Source of the DNA: Achatina immaculata
Lineage: Eukaryota > Mollusca > Gastropoda > Stylommatophora > Achatinidae
Assembly (NCBI GenBank): GCA_009760885.1
Contig: CM019696.1
Location: 48,154,574 to 48,218,573 of the forward strand
DNA: 64,000 nt
Reading direction: 5' to 3'
Shown: positions 42,871-55,499 of the stretch, piece after piece
How the letters are laid out: every line of letters starts with the position of its first letter
Position numbering within the stretch: position 1 is the stretch's first letter
Program-made: the position numbers and the translations under genes
Notes under the pieces: model-generated
What the model saw: only the letters and a program-made list of their open reading frames with translations
What the model was told of the DNA's origin: nothing
Database searches by the model: none

Positions 42871-44538
42871 TTCCTAGTTTATGCATTTCTAATAGTTCCA
42901 CCTGCAGGCTTTCTTCTGCCTTGGTAACATCAAAGATGAATGGTGCTGAGAATAATGCAAAGTGGTGCTCAGAAGATGAGAAATCACGAAATCTTTCCTG
43001 AAATTCTCTTGACAACAACTCCAGGTGACTGTCATACTTAGCCAAGCTAAGTACAGACTCAGTACTGGCAGTGTTGTTCAGCTCTTTGCACTTAGGAAAA
43101 TGAACCAAATTTTTCATTTGACAACCGTGACTTCCATAAGCTTAGTTTTGTAATGAAGCACTTGATGTCATCATACAACTGAGTGATGAGTTTGGTTTTA
43201 CCTTGTAATTTCAAACTAAGATCAGTTAATTGTGCAGTAATGTCCATAGCAAAAGCCAGATCCTGGAGCCAACTTTCATCTTTTATTTCATCTGTGTTTC
43301 GACCTTTCATCTCAAAAAAGATAATTATTTCTTGTTTCAGCAAATAAAATCTTTTTAGCTCTTTGTGACATAACAACCAGTGGACATATTTGTAGAATAG
43401 AACATGGGTAAACTGATTATCCATATCTTCCAACAACTGGCTGAATTGACTGGTTGAGAGCACGGCAGCTGATATAGTTCACTGTCTTTGTGACCAAACT
43501 AAGCACATGATCCAATTTTAAAATCTTTGAACACAAATTTTGCTGATGAATAATGCAGTGAAAATGTACAAATGATGAATCTGGATGCGAGTTTTCTATT
43601 TTTGTTCGTAACATGGCAGCAACAGCATTATGTCTACCAACCATATTCTCAGCACCGTCGGTAGATATGCATGCAAGTTTACTCAGATCCAAACCTTAGT
43701 CATGCAGAACCTGCTCAACTTTCTCAAAGATGTCCTGGCTTGTTGTAGTGTCATGCATGGGGATCAGTTTAAGCTTCATAAATATTAAATTGACTGTCAC
43801 AAGCCCGGATGAAAACCGCAAGCTGTGATATTCCAGTGATGTCAACAGTTTAATTAATAGCAATAGAAAAATGCTCAAATCACGATGATGTGGCCTTCAA
43901 CTGTTGTTTCAAATCATCAGTCCATTCAGCAGCAGTGTTCCTGGTTAATGAAATGTCTTTGAATAAGTCTGCTTTCTCTGGACACTCAGTTTGAGCCGTT
44001 TTTACAAGGCATTGCTTTACAAGATCTCCCTCACTATAAGTTTTCCTACTCATGGCTATCATTCGGCCGAGTTCATAGCTTACATAACGGAAGCCACATT
44101 CCTTTTCTCAGTTTTCGTAAAACAAGTCTGTTGCTGTCTCAAGTTAGCCTTCAATTCCTTGAGTCTTGAGACACGCATTGGGCCTTCATATTTATCCTAA
44201 GATCGATGGTTCGTTTCATAATGTCTTTTCAAGTTGTACTCTTTTGGCGTGGCAATTCTGTTGGTGCAAATTAATGTATCTTTCCATTCACCATTTTGCA
44301 AAAATACAGTAATTCCCATTTTTCTTGAAACACTCGCCCTTCTTCGTTCAGTTTCCTTTTTCTCTTAGCTGGAGGATCACTAGCCATTTTAAACATGATG
44401 TGGAATCTGAACAATAAAAAAAAAAATTAAATTAAAAAGAAAATAACTGGTTAAAAAACTGAAAAGAAATTTAGGCCAGCTTATGTATCCTTTGTGCAGG
44501 CCGCATGCAGCCCGTGGGCCATATGTTTGACATGCCTG
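42871..44538 (-). mobile_element. hAT-type transposon related to the GTF2IRD2/ZBED-like group, decayed
   Basis: Minus-strand fragments in order: a start MASDPPAKRKRK with RVFQEKWELLYF (BED-finger-like N-terminus, ~44385), SYSEGDLVK-like segment (44062-43880), ISTDGAENMVGRHNAV and HFHCIIHQQNLCSK (43692-43550), SWLQDLAFAMDITAQL (~43280) and the C-terminal EFQERFRDFSSSEHHFALFSAPF hAT dimerisation region (~43000). Frameshifts and stops separate them. The 5' terminus on the minus strand is CAGGCATGTCAAACATATGG at 44538. The other end is lost near the minisatellite. Confidence 0.82.
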
Positions 44539-44546
44539 GTCTATTG

Positions 44547-44877
44547 TATTATATTGACAATTGTATCAGGGAGAGCATAATCAACACTCATGTTTCTGTA
44601 TGTTAGTTTGAGCATGTTATGATCAGAATTAGAATTACTGGATGAGAGATTGTATATTGGTGATCAAAATTAGAACTACAGGGTGACAGACATATTGAAG
44701 ACCAGAGTTAGAATTATACATTAGTTATACTGATGATCAGAATTAGCCCTAGTTGGTGAAATTGTACATTATGGCAGAAAACAAACCAACCAATAGTGAA
44801 AGAAATGATAATGAAAAAAATGTTAGAGATGGTTAGACGATACACTTCAAAAGTCTACCATAAACGTAACCATACGA
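44547..44877. other. No gene seen
   Basis: AT-rich sequence with repeated gatcagaattagaattac-type words at 44620-44750. Confidence 0.5.
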
Positions 44878-45050
44878 GCTGTCACCTGTGATCCCCAGGG
44901 AAGATCTAGAAACACCTGGCAGAGGAGTCTTGAAGCAGAGAAAAAAAATCAAGCACACCTGGAGATGAAAGAGCCCAGGACAGAAGTAAATGGAGAGCCC
45001 TTGATGAAGGTGTGTGCCCCAGACAGGGGAAGGAAGGATGAGGCTGTACA
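44878..45050 (+). mobile_element. LINE C-terminal fragment
   Basis: Reads, with an interruption, as RNTWQRSLEAEKK followed by RAQDRSKWRALDEGVCPRQG, the common C-terminal end of non-LTR retrotransposon ORFs. 5'-truncated. Confidence 0.6.
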
Positions 45051-45139
45051 GACACTAGAAATGGACGGAGTGTTTTGCCTGTTATGTGAGATGCTGAATC
45101 AGCAGTTTTCTTATGTAATGATTATAGTTTCGTTAGATC

Positions 45140-45382
45140 AGCGCAGCAGTATATCAGTGCCGTGATGTACGTTGTTAGATCAGTATATCAGTGCCATGAT
45201 GTATGTTGTTAGAACAGTATATCAGTGCCGTGATGTACGTTGTTAGATCAGTATATCAGTGCCGTGATGTACGTTGTTAGATCAGTATATCGGTGCCGTG
45301 ATGTATGTTGTTAGATCAGTATATCAGTGCCGTGATGTATGTTGTTAGATCAGTATATCAGTGCCGTGATGTACGTTGTGCT
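45140..45382 (+). repeat. Minisatellite, 34-bp unit, about 7 copies
   Basis: Unit gttgttagatcagtatatca plus gtgccgtgatgtac. Confidence 0.93.
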
Positions 45383-46212
45383 GCCACCTGGTGAGAATAG
45401 TTGTCAGGATTAGTTTATTTTGTCATGACAACTGTTTCTGACATTCACTGAAAACATTTTAGTTGTTTCTGACAAGTGTAATTTTGTTGTTTTATAAATC
45501 AATAAAAGTACTGGAGATATATTTGAATGTGGAAGCTAGATCTGAATGTTGAGAATAATGTTGGGACTGAGATTTATATTAAGTCCTGTTTGCAGTTGTA
45601 AATACTGTAACTGTTTGTTACAGAGTTGAAAAGTGCGTGAGAACTTCTTGTGTGTTACTGTTGGTGGCAGCGTTGGACAAGTTATGACATATGTCAGGCA
45701 AAGTATGAGCATAGAGTAGACGGAAAGACCTCAGACAGAGTATGTAAGCGTGAACGGAAGAAAAGCTGTATGTGCATGACTGAGTGAGATCCAGACTTCA
45801 GTGAATCCAGTGACTGCAGAGTCCACTAATACTTCAGCCACGGAACCTCACAAAATATGATCCACATAAAACCATGGCTCAGAACTTTCCATGTGAATGC
45901 CTACTTATTAAGAGGAACATAGAAAGTAGAGTCATAGAAACAACGATGAAGTGTCCAAAAAAATGTGACCATGTTTCAGAAGTGCTGTCATGCTGCACTA
46001 CTTAGTTTTAGCTTGAAGAAGCAGAAGATGGATATATCCTTGTAAACATCTTTTTTAAACAACAGACTCTGGGCAAAGAAACAAACAAATGTCCACAGTT
46101 GTCATACAGTGATGTTTATGAACATAACGGATGACATCATGAGAAGATTATGCTGGACTGCCCTGAGTGGAAGTATATCAACTCAGACAGGATGAACAGT
46201 ACCACATGTTTA
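45383..46212. other. No gene supported
   Basis: An AATAAA lies at 45501-45506. Near 46163-46190 an isolated unit of the large array that starts at 46852 appears (aactcagacaggatgaacag), separated from it by the retroposon at 46235-46850. Confidence 0.5.
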
Positions 46213-46234
46213 TTTTCTAATGATGCATTTCTTT

Positions 46235-46850
46235 CATAGAAATGAGGGGCTTAACCCAGGGGTGAAACTTCATGGGCTACTCATATCACAGTGCCTCCAC
46301 TATAGAGGCCGGTCACGTCCTGTATACACCCATACTAGGATAATACGCCTAAACCAGCTTAACCCAGGGGTGAAACTTACTAGTGGCAAGGATTCGTCCT
46401 CATCGACAAAAGCTCTGTCCTGGTCACCACCAGGAAGGGTAGCAGACACGATCACAAAATGCTGAAGTCGGAAACACTGGACCAGTGCAGTCTAGATAGG
46501 CAACCACCTCTCACTCGGCGGGGATATATGTGTATCCTAATCACGCTGAGGTTTTTCTGGTGAGAAAGTCCAACGCTGGACTGGATGGGCAACCACCTCT
46601 CACCCAACGGGGATATATTCATATCCATGTCGAGGTTTTCCAGCGAGAAAGTCCAACTCTAGACTATACTGGTGCAACGAAAACCACAGTGTCACGCAAT
46701 GCTGCATCTGTGACCCACCGGGAATATAGGCCCAAGACCCACAATGCTCTGAGCCTCCATCCTAAATGAGTCTATCGCGAGAACCACAGGAGTGGATTTG
46801 GTAGGATCACAGGGCAGTCTTGGTGGTAGAAGCAAAAGAGGAAGAAGAAT
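46235..46850 (+). mobile_element. Retroposon R1, plus-strand copy, non-coding
   Basis: Composed of degenerate ~100-bp sub-units (a cccaggggtgaaactt core, then an aggccggtcacgtc core) followed by a conserved 3' body (tgctgaagtcggaaacactg…gtctagataggcaaccacct) and a purine tail, gaagcaaaagaggaagaaga. It is the same family as the inverted copy at 56733-58134 but 5'-truncated. No protein frame is recognisable. It separates array units at 46163 from the array at 46852. Confidence 0.75.
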
Positions 46851-46851
46851 C

Positions 46852-48480
46852 TTTACATCAACTCAGACAGGGTGAACAGAACATCTGCATCAATTCTTAA
46901 CAAAACTTTTCCATAATCTTTTATAGGGTGAACAGAACCTCCTCATAATCTCTTACAGAGTGAACAGGATCTCTCCATAATCTCAGACAGGCTGAACAGA
47001 ACCTCCCCATAATCTCAGACAGGGTGAACAGAAACTTCCCATAATCTTAGACAGGGTGAATAGAACCTCCCCATAATCTCTTACAGGATGAACAGAACCT
47101 CCCCATAATCTCTTACAGGGTGAACAGAACCTCCCCATAATCTCAGACAGGGTGAACAGAACCTCCTCATAATCTCAGACAGGGTGAACAGAACCTCAAC
47201 ATAATCTCTTACAGGGTGAACAGAACCTCCCCATAATCTCAGACAGGGTGAACAGAACCTCCTCATAATCTCAGACAGGGTGAACAGAACCTCAACATAA
47301 TCTCTGACAGGGTGAACAGAACCTCCTCATAATCTCAGACAGGGTAACACCTCATCATAATCTCTGACAGGGTAAACAGAACCTCCCCATAATCTCTTAC
47401 AGGGTGAACAGAACCTCCCCATAATCTCAGACAGGGTGAACAGAACCTCCTCATAATCTCAGACAGGGTGAACAGAACCTCAACATAATCTCTTACAGGG
47501 TGAACAGAACCTCCCCATAATCTCAGACAGGGTGAACAGAACCTCCTCATAATCTCAGACAGGGTGAACAGAACCTCAACATAATCTCTGACAGGGTGAA
47601 CAGAACCTCCTCATAATCTCAGACAGGGTAACACCTCATCATAATCTCTGACAGGGTAAACAGAACCTCCCCATAATATCTGACAGGGTGAACAGAACCT
47701 CTTCATAATCTCAGACAGGATAACACCTCATCATAATCTCTGACAGGGTGAACAGAACCTCCTCATAATCTCAGACAGGGTGAACAGAACCTCCCCATAA
47801 TCTCAGATAGGGTAACACCTCATCATAATCTCTGACAGGGTGAACAGAACCTCCTCATAATCTCAGACAGGGTGAACAGAACCTCCTCATAATCTCAGAC
47901 AGGGTGAACAGAACCTCCCCATAATCTCTGACAGGGTAACACCTCATCATAATCTCAGACAGGGTGAACAGAACCTCCCCATAATCTCAGATAGGGTAAC
48001 ACCTCATCATAATCTCTGACAGGGTGAACAGAACCTCCCCATAATCTCAGACAGGGTAACACCTCATCATAATCTCAGACAGGATGAACAGAACCTCCTC
48101 ATAATCTCAGACAGGGTAACACCTCATCATAATCTCTGACAGGGTGAACAGAACCTCCTCATTATCTCAAGGTTAACAGAACCTCCCCATAATCTCTGAC
48201 AGGGTGAACAGAACCTCCTCATAATCTCAGACAGGGTGAACAGAACCTCCCCAAAATCTCTAACAGGGTGAACAGAACCTCCCCACAATCTCTGACAGAG
48301 CAAACAGAACTTCTTCATAATCTTAGACAGGGTGAACAGAACCTCCCCATAATCTCTGACAGGGTGAACAGAACCTCCTCATAAATCTCAGATAGGGTGA
48401 ACAGAACCTCCCCATAATATCTGACAGGGTGAACAGAACCTCCCCATAATCTCAGACAGAGTGAACAGAACCTCCCCATC
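46852..48480 (+). repeat. Long minisatellite, about 34-bp unit, ~45 copies
   Basis: Unit ataatctcagacagggtgaa plus cagaacctcccc, with cag/ctg/tta and ccc/ctc/aac variants and shortened units lacking gaacaga. Higher-order repetition is visible: the ~254-bp blocks at about 47081-47335 and 47335-47590 are near copies. Confidence 0.95.
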
Positions 48481-48608
48481 AACTTGGACAGAAGATAGGA
48501 TGAAGAGAAACTCCCCATCAACTTGGACAGAAGATAGGGTGAAGAGAAACTCCTCATCAACTTGGACAGAAGATAGGATGAAGAGAAACTCCCCATCAAC
48601 TTGACAGA
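48480..48608 (+). repeat. 38-bp tandem repeat, about 3.5 copies
   Basis: Unit catcaacttggacagaagat plus aggatgaagagaaactcc, a derivative flank of the preceding array. Confidence 0.9.
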
Positions 48609-49168
48609 AAATTGCATACCTTGGCAGCTACATAGACCAGGATGGTGACACCAGAAAGGAAGTTAGAATTGCAAAAGCAGCATCAATCTTCAAGAATCTT
48701 GAGAACATATGGCATTCAAAAGTTATAAGCACAAAAACCAAGTTAAGACTATTCAATTCAAATGTAATATCCACCCTCGCTGGAAAACAACTAAAGAAAT
48801 AGACAAGAAATTAGACTCTTTTGAAAACAAATGCCTAAGGAAAATACTCCGCATCAAGTGGAATGAACTCATTTACAATGCAGAGATAAGACAGATGAGT
48901 GAACAACAACCAGTCTCATGAGCGATCAGGAAAAGGAGATGGACATAGGTTGGTCATGTGATGTGAAGAAACAAAACAAACTATAAAATGGAACCCAAAG
49001 AAAAAGAGGTAGACTGCGTGAAACTCTGAAGAGGACATTGTTAAGAGAGGTCAAATTAACAGGCATAAAATCCCTTGATGAGGTTGAAAGACTCGCCGAA
49101 GACAGGAAAATTGGCGAACTACCTTGCGAGCCCTATGTGACGTTTAACGGCACGGGAAGGATATAAGA
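48609..49168 (+). mobile_element. LINE family B, RT C-terminal fragment
   Basis: YLGSYIDQDGDTRKEVRIAKAASIF, ENKCLRKILRIKWN and the terminal ALCDV-stop with a cacgggaaggatataag end, broken by frameshifts. The longest family-B copy outside the 1294-bp duplication; AYLGSYIDQDG shows the palm/thumb boundary. Confidence 0.8.
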
Positions 49169-49433
49169 TTTCTCTGTACATATTTTTCCCGTTGCTCTGG
49201 AAGTTTGAAAATACCCTACCGGTTGAATTCCGTTCCAGCTGACCGAAGGCACAGATGCACTGCTTTCTGGACATTCTCTCCTGTGTCATAGTGATGGCCT
49301 GACATTTGTTCTTTCACAAAACCGAAAAGATGGTAATCACTGGGACCTCAGACAGAACCTCTACATCAACTCTTATAATTACATCTACACAGGAAGTATT
49401 CCCATATGTTGTGTATTATAATTACATCTATAA

Positions 49434-49800
49434 TGTGGGCACAAACTTTTATAGAGCCTAGGGTTTCAATCATTTCCCATACTGCATTGTGTCCTATTAC
49501 AAGAATTACAGCAATTTCAGATACTGTGACACGTCTGTCTTGTTTAATGTCATCAACCTTTTCCATGTGGCATTCAGTGGAGGCAGTTCGAGGGCGACCA
49601 CTGCGAGACATATCTTGGGTGCTCGTGTTTCTATTTTTTAAATGTTCCGCCCAACTCCTAACACTGCTAGTACCCATACACACATCTCCATACGCAAATT
49701 GAAGTCTTTGGTGAATTTCAGCAGCGGGGATTTCCTCTTTAACGAGGAACTCAATAACAGCATGTTGACAAAATGGAAATTCAGCACCCACCATTTTGTT
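49434..49800 (-). pseudogene. Mariner transposase N-terminal fragment
   Basis: Minus strand gives EFLVKEEIPAAEIHQRLQFAYGDVCMGTSSVRSWAEHLKN-type HTH sequence, RSGRPRTAST and DRRVTVSEIAVIL, then ends at GSIKVCAHI. The catalytic domain is absent. It belongs to a different mariner lineage from 40049-41351. Confidence 0.85.
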
Positions 49801-50261
49801 TCTGCTCCATGTGGTCATGTGATCTCTACATGAAGTGCAAAGGATGCAGTTTAAGGTGATAAATTTATATTTTCTCAATCTATAAATTCTGATTTTTAAA
49901 AGTTTTTGATCACGACTTTCGATATGACCTTCATAGTAATATTTTCTGTAAAATATTTGTAATAGTTACAGTTCTGCAACTTTTAAACTTATGCTGTCAT
50001 GACAGCTCTGAGTTTTTGCAAACAGTTCATATATTAATATATATATTGACATATTAGTATTATGCATGTGTATAGTTTTGTCCACACAAATGTATTTTAT
50101 ACAGTTGTAATTTCTGTTCAGGTTGGTAGAAAGTGATATTTGTATGCAGATACTGGAACATAAATTGTTGTTGTTAGAAATGTATTTCTTGTCTCTTTAA
50201 TGATAAAATGTTGCGTGCTTGTCTTGGTCCCACATGAATGAGACTTTTGCAAGAGTATCAG
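49801..50261. other. No gene seen
   Basis: AT-rich DNA with (AT)-type runs at 50030-50070. Confidence 0.5.
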
Positions 50262-51335
50262 TTATCCTAACAGTGGTTTGTATGATGTCTCATCCTAACA
50301 GTGGTTTGTATGATGTCCCATCCTAACAGTGGTTTGTATGATGTCTCATCCTAACAGTGGTTTGTATGATGTCTCATCCTAACAGTGGTTTGTATGATGT
50401 CCCATCCTAACAGTGGTTTGTATGATATGTCCCATCCTAACAGTGGTTTGTATAATGTCCCATCCTAACAGTGGTTTGTATGATGTCTCATCCTAACAGT
50501 GGTTTGTATATGTCCCATCCTAACAGTGGTTTGCATGATATGCCCCATCCTAACAGTGGTTTATATTATATGCCCCATCCTAACAGTGGTTTATATTATA
50601 TGCCCCATCCTAACAGTGGTTTGTATTATATGTCCCATCCTAACAGTGGTTTATATTATATGTCCCATCCTAACAGTGGTTTGCATGATATGCCCCATCC
50701 TAACAGTGGTTTATATTATATGCCCCATCCTAACAGTGGTTTATATTATATGCCCCATCCTAACAGTGGTTTATATTATATGCCCCATCCTAACAGTGGT
50801 TTATATTATATGCACCATCCTAACAGTGGTTTATATTATATGCCCCATCCTAACAGTGGTTTGCATGATATGCCCCATCCTAACAGTGGTTTATATTATA
50901 TGCCCCATCCTAACAGTGGTTTATATTATATGCCCCATCCTAACAGTGGTTTATATTATGCCCCATCCTAACAGTGGTTTATATTATATGCACCATCCTA
51001 ACAGTGGTTTATATTATATGCCCCATCCTAACAGTGGTTTGCATGATATGCCCCATCCTAACAGTGGTTTATATTATATGCCCCATCCTAACAGTGGTTT
51101 ATATTATATGCCCCATCCTAACAGTGGTTTATATTATATGCCCCATCCTAACAGTGGTTTATATTATATGCCCCATCCTAACAGTGGTTTATATTATATG
51201 CCCCATCCTAACAGTGGTTTGTATGATATGTCCCGTCCCAACAGTGGTTTATATTATATGCACCATCCTAACAGTGGTTTGCATGATATGTCCCGTCCCA
51301 ACAGTGGTTTATATTATATGCCCCATCTTCTGGTA
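50262..51335 (+). repeat. Minisatellite, 30-bp unit, about 36 copies
   Basis: Unit catcctaacagtggtttata plus ttatatgccc; the 5' fifth is a 27-28-bp variant (gatgtctcatcctaacagtg). The unit is a multiple of three, so frames such as Met-Pro-His-Pro-Asn-Ser repeats stay open for up to 320 codons. No start context or flanking exon supports translation. Confidence 0.95.
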
Positions 51336-52312
51336 TTTCATTTTCATAACATTGGATGTTTGATTGCATCACACCAGCAGGTCTCAGGGCACTGTCTATG
51401 CAGGGAGATGTCATATTTTATATCAGCTGTACAACTCCTGTGCTCTCAAATATTGTCTTGAACTTTGGCAGTGGCACAGTGGCCTTTGAATCTTTCTGTG
51501 TATCTTTTAGCAAACAACTGCGCTATTTGTGCCTGCACATACAAGTTATGGGGCTCTGTAACTTCCAGAAAAACTTTACGTTATCTCAAATGTTGCGACA
51601 TATGGTTAGAATCTGGTATGCTAATGTTAGTCATCATCATCAGCTCAGATAGACAACAGGGAAGATAATACAAATTAAAAGGTGATGCAGTAACATAAGA
51701 GAAGGGGTGGGGAGCCTCCCAGAGTGCAACATTAAAGGACAGTACTAAAGTGGAGCATTCTTTACTTCTTAGCCTTGCTACTTCTCTACAAATGTAAAGT
51801 TATACATGAGTAATTTAGTACAGAAATAGAATGTCTACTTTTTTTTTTTTTGGGTTTTGGGGAGATAGTTTGGCTCACCCTGGGCACCAGCAATCATCAG
51901 TATGCCAGGGGTGAAGGCCAAAGTGTTAAAAAAAAACTTGGTCATTTATTTAGGATGTTGGTCTCACCAGACAGTAAAATCTGATTAAGCTCAGAGGCAA
52001 GGCTGACTGTTCTCCAGATGTCTGGTGGTTGTAAACCGTGGTGCTGCGACTAGGGAGAGAGGGCTGCAAGAGACAAGCGGAACCCTTCCCTGAACGCATG
52101 ATTGTAGACCACATTGTGAGTGCAGGAGTGAGAAAGATGGAGAAGATGAGGGAGAATTTGAAAGGAGCTTGTGAATATAAGGGACATAACTAGATGACAG
52201 TAAGACAGATTAAGAGTATAGACAAGAAAGACACACGTGAAGATAGTAGATGTTGGAAGAGTACGAAAATAAAAGACGGTGACAGAAAACATCCACTAGG
52301 GCAGAAAAACAG
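51336..52312. other. No gene supported
   Basis: Mixed sequence with a T-run at 51839-51852 and no recognised protein or RNA. Confidence 0.5.
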
Positions 52313-53170
52313 GAAACAACATATTACACAAGTGCTAGAAATTAGTAGACAACATATTACACAAGTGCTAGAAATTAGTAGACAACATATTACACAAGTG
52401 CTAGAAATTAGTAGACAACATATTACACAAGTGCTAGAAATTAGTAGACCACATATTACACAAGTGCTAGAAGTTAGTAGACAACATATTACACAAGTGC
52501 TAGAAGTTAGTAGACAACATATTACACAAGTGCTAGAAGTTAGTAGACAACATATTACACAAGTGCTAGAAGTTAGTAGACAACATATTACACAAGTGCT
52601 AGAAATTAGTAGACAACATATTACACAAGTGCTAGAAATTAGTAGACAACATATTACACAAGTGCTAGAAATTAGTAGACAACATATTACACAAGTGCTA
52701 GAAATTAGTAGACAACATATTACACAAGTGCTAGAAATTAGTAGACAACATATTACACAAGTGCTAGAAATTAGTAGACAACATATTACACAAGTGCTAG
52801 AAATTAGTGGACAACATATTACACAAGTGCTAGAAATTAGGACACAACATATTACACAAGTGCTAGAAATTAGTATACAACATATTACACAAGTGCTAGA
52901 AATTAGGAGAGAACATATCACACAAGTGCTAGAAATTAGGACACAACATATTACAAAAGTGCTAGAAATTAGTAGACAACATATTGCACAAGTGCTAGAA
53001 ATTAGTAGACAACATATTACACAAGTGATAGAAATTAGTAGACAACATATTACACAAGTGCTAGAAATTAGCAGAGAACATATCACACAAGTGCTAGAAA
53101 TTAGGACACAACATATTACAAAAGTGCTAGAAATTAGTAGACAACATATTGCACAAGTGCTAGAAATTAC
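52313..53170 (+). repeat. Minisatellite, 33-bp unit, about 26 copies
   Basis: Unit acaacatattacacaagtgc plus tagaaattagtag, very uniform. 33 = 11 codons, so a 344-codon frame (plus) and a 334-codon frame (minus) are open at once, a sign of repeat geometry and not of genes. Confidence 0.95.
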
Positions 53171-53344
53171 AAACACTTTTAAACCCATAAACATTGTGAA
53201 GTTTACTGCCAGAATCTGGTTTAGATAAAAAAAAATAAAGCAATACTGGTGTATGTGTGATTACATACAACAGAACCGTAATCATACAAACACATAACAA
53301 GCATGTTAATCACTGCTGTAACTGATAGTCTCTAAGCCAATCTC

Positions 53345-53565
53345 AGACTGAATGCATGAAATCATCTCCCACAGTCTCAGACTGAATGCATGAAATCATC
53401 TCCCACAGTCTCAGACTGAATGCATGAAATCATCTCCCACACAGTCTCAGACTGAATACATGAAATCATCTCCCACACAGTCTCAGACTGAATACATGAA
53501 ATCATCTCCCACACAGTCTCTTCGCCAGTTTCAGACTGATGCATGAAATCATCTCCCACACATCA
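53345..53565 (+). repeat. Tandem repeat, about 34-36-bp unit, 6 copies
   Basis: Unit gtctcagactgaatgcatga plus aatcatctcccaca(ca). Confidence 0.9.
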
Positions 53566-54349
53566 GTCTAATCAGGCATACGAGTGAACACTCAAACCGT
53601 TGTGCTGAAGACAGTATGTCTCTGAAAGTTGAGGATATTTGCTTACAAACCTACATGCAGCACTGTCTGTGGATAAAGGACATAACGGGACGTCACACAC
53701 AATCCAGCCCCATAAATATGGGACTTCACTGGACTCAATAGGAGAAATAAAACAACAACTGTAAAACTGAGGGTGCTAAAAAAAGGGATGGGAACAAATG
53801 TTAATAACGAGATAAAAGATAAGATACTATTAACAGGAACAGTAAAGTGTAAATGATCAAGACACTGACTCACTTGTTCCAGCCAAAAGGATCAAGATCA
53901 GTGTTTCCTTGAGGTAATGGAACCTTCTGAGAAGCCTATTAATGCCGCCCTGATGTACAGTTCTAGGAAAGCATGTCGGGAGACAAGACACTTCTACATG
54001 CTGGATCTTGAATCCCTGCTCAGTTTTATACCTCCCCACCCACAGAAAGTATCAGAGAAAGACACTCGCTGATATAGCAGAGGGGTGCTTCTCAACCTTT
54101 GTTTGGATGTAGACCCCCTTTCTGGCCTGAGAACAGTTGCAGACCTTTCTAGTCTGAGAACAACTGTGGACCCTGCTTTAAAAATAAAGCCAAAACATAA
54201 CCCAGATGATGCTAAGATCCATTAGATGGTCTGTGGACTCCCTGGAGATCCATGGAGAGTCCAGGTTAAGGGTCATTGTACAAAGAAGATGACAAGTGTG
54301 CTACAGGAATATTTTCATACAAAAAAAACCTCACAGGAATAAAAAAAAT
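53566..54349. other. No gene; possible hAT-derived MITE
   Basis: A hAT-like end, cagaggggtgcttctcaacc, at 54078-54097 opens a stretch with three gacc-rich imperfect repeats (…gcagaccttt, …gtggaccctg). A partly inverted end (ccaggttaagggtcattgta) lies at 54261-54280. No transposase. Confidence 0.4.
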
Positions 54350-54565
54350 GTTTAGTCTTGGACAAAGCCAAGCTGTAGAATAACAAACACAAAGAATGTC
54401 TTGGACAAAGCCAAGCTGTAGAATAACAAACACAAAGAATGTCTTGGACAAAGCCAAGCTGTAGAACAACAAACACAAAGAATGTCTTGGACAAAGCCAA
54501 GCTGTAGAACAACAAACACAAAGAATGTCTTGGACAAAGTCAAGCTGTAGAACAACAGACACAAA
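54350..54565 (+). repeat. Minisatellite, 43-bp unit, 5 copies
   Basis: Unit gtcttggacaaagccaagct plus gtagaataacaaacacaaagaat. Confidence 0.93.
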
Positions 54566-54949
54566 GAAAACACTTCATTTTCACACTGTCATCCAAAGAC
54601 ATATGCAGTACATATCTTAACCACATACAACATAATTGTTACATAAATTACTGCTTACATTCCCCTTGATTATGAAATATTTATTTGACTAACAATTTAA
54701 TTATTTGATTATATAAAAATGTAAACAAAAAAACAAATACAAGAATTTATGTGCCGCTCAATCTCTCAGCCACTTCAGCCAGGGAAAAACAAAAATTGAA
54801 TGTTTACAACCAAAAATATTAACAGTTAACAAAAGTTGCAAGTAACCTGCAGGTTGATGACAGTAACATTGGAACATTAACTGCCTGCTTATTCTGACAG
54901 CAATTACCAACAAATTTAAGGTGGGTTGTTTTTTTTGTTTGTTTGTTCA

Positions 54950-55050
54950 GTCACATGATCACATGCTTGAAGAATTCAGTCACATGATCACATGCTTGAA
55001 GAGTTCAATCACATGATCAAATGCTTGAAGAATTCAGTCACATGATCAGC
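54950..55050 (+). repeat. 29-bp tandem repeat, about 3.5 copies
   Basis: Unit agtcacatgatcacatgctt plus gaagaattc; contains the self-complementary catgatcacatg-like core. Confidence 0.88.
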
Positions 55051-55146
55051 TCAAAGAGAGAAAAACTGATGTCAATCAGATAATGCGTAATGAAGATCTC
55101 TTCTTGGAAAAAAAAAAAAGATCATTAGATCAAAGTTTCTTTAACA

Positions 55147-55330
55147 TCATCACGTGCCATGTTCCCTGGGGAGATTGGCTGTTATTGATCTCCAGTTGTC
55201 TCTAGCCTGCATGATGTACATAGCGAAAGCAATTCTTGTTTCATCTCTTGATGTTGTCTATTCTTCAGCGTCATTGCTCCTTTCCTTGGAACTTTTCTTT
55301 CTTGCGTTGGTTACAATATACTTTTATGCC
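55147..55330 (-). mobile_element. RTE-like LINE 3' end, second subfamily
   Basis: Minus strand ends ARDNWRSITANLPREHGT-stop, then a gatgatg tail, parallel to WRSIIANASRHGT in the element at 20222-23378 but clearly diverged. 5'-truncated. Confidence 0.7.
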
Positions 55331-55499
55331 TCTTCACACACAAGAATACTTTAATTACAGTTTAAAAATATCTTTAACGCAGTGTAACGACCCTGATACC
55401 CTGTGCCACCTAGTTTGGATAAAGTTATTTATGCATCTTCTCTGGGAAAGAATTAATTTCTGGAGTCTTCCAGTTAATTTCAAATAATTCTGTACATTT

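Noticed and set aside
44965..45165. 66-codon frame near 45 kb as a small gene
   Set aside because: Another frame of the same stretch matches a LINE C-terminus (WQRSLEAE…), and the frame runs into a minisatellite.
46852..48617. Repeated-array region considered as a CRISPR-like array
   Set aside because: Units are directly tandem with no unique spacers, and the context is eukaryotic with spliced genes.
50471..51461. 320-codon and 166-codon repetitive frames
   Set aside because: Generated by a 30-bp minisatellite; three plus-strand frames are open at once and the last one runs out into unrelated sequence.
52190..53228. 344-codon (plus) and 334-codon (minus) open frames
   Set aside because: Both arise from a 33-bp minisatellite; simultaneous openness on both strands is due to an 11-codon unit without stops. 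No start context, domain or flanking exon.
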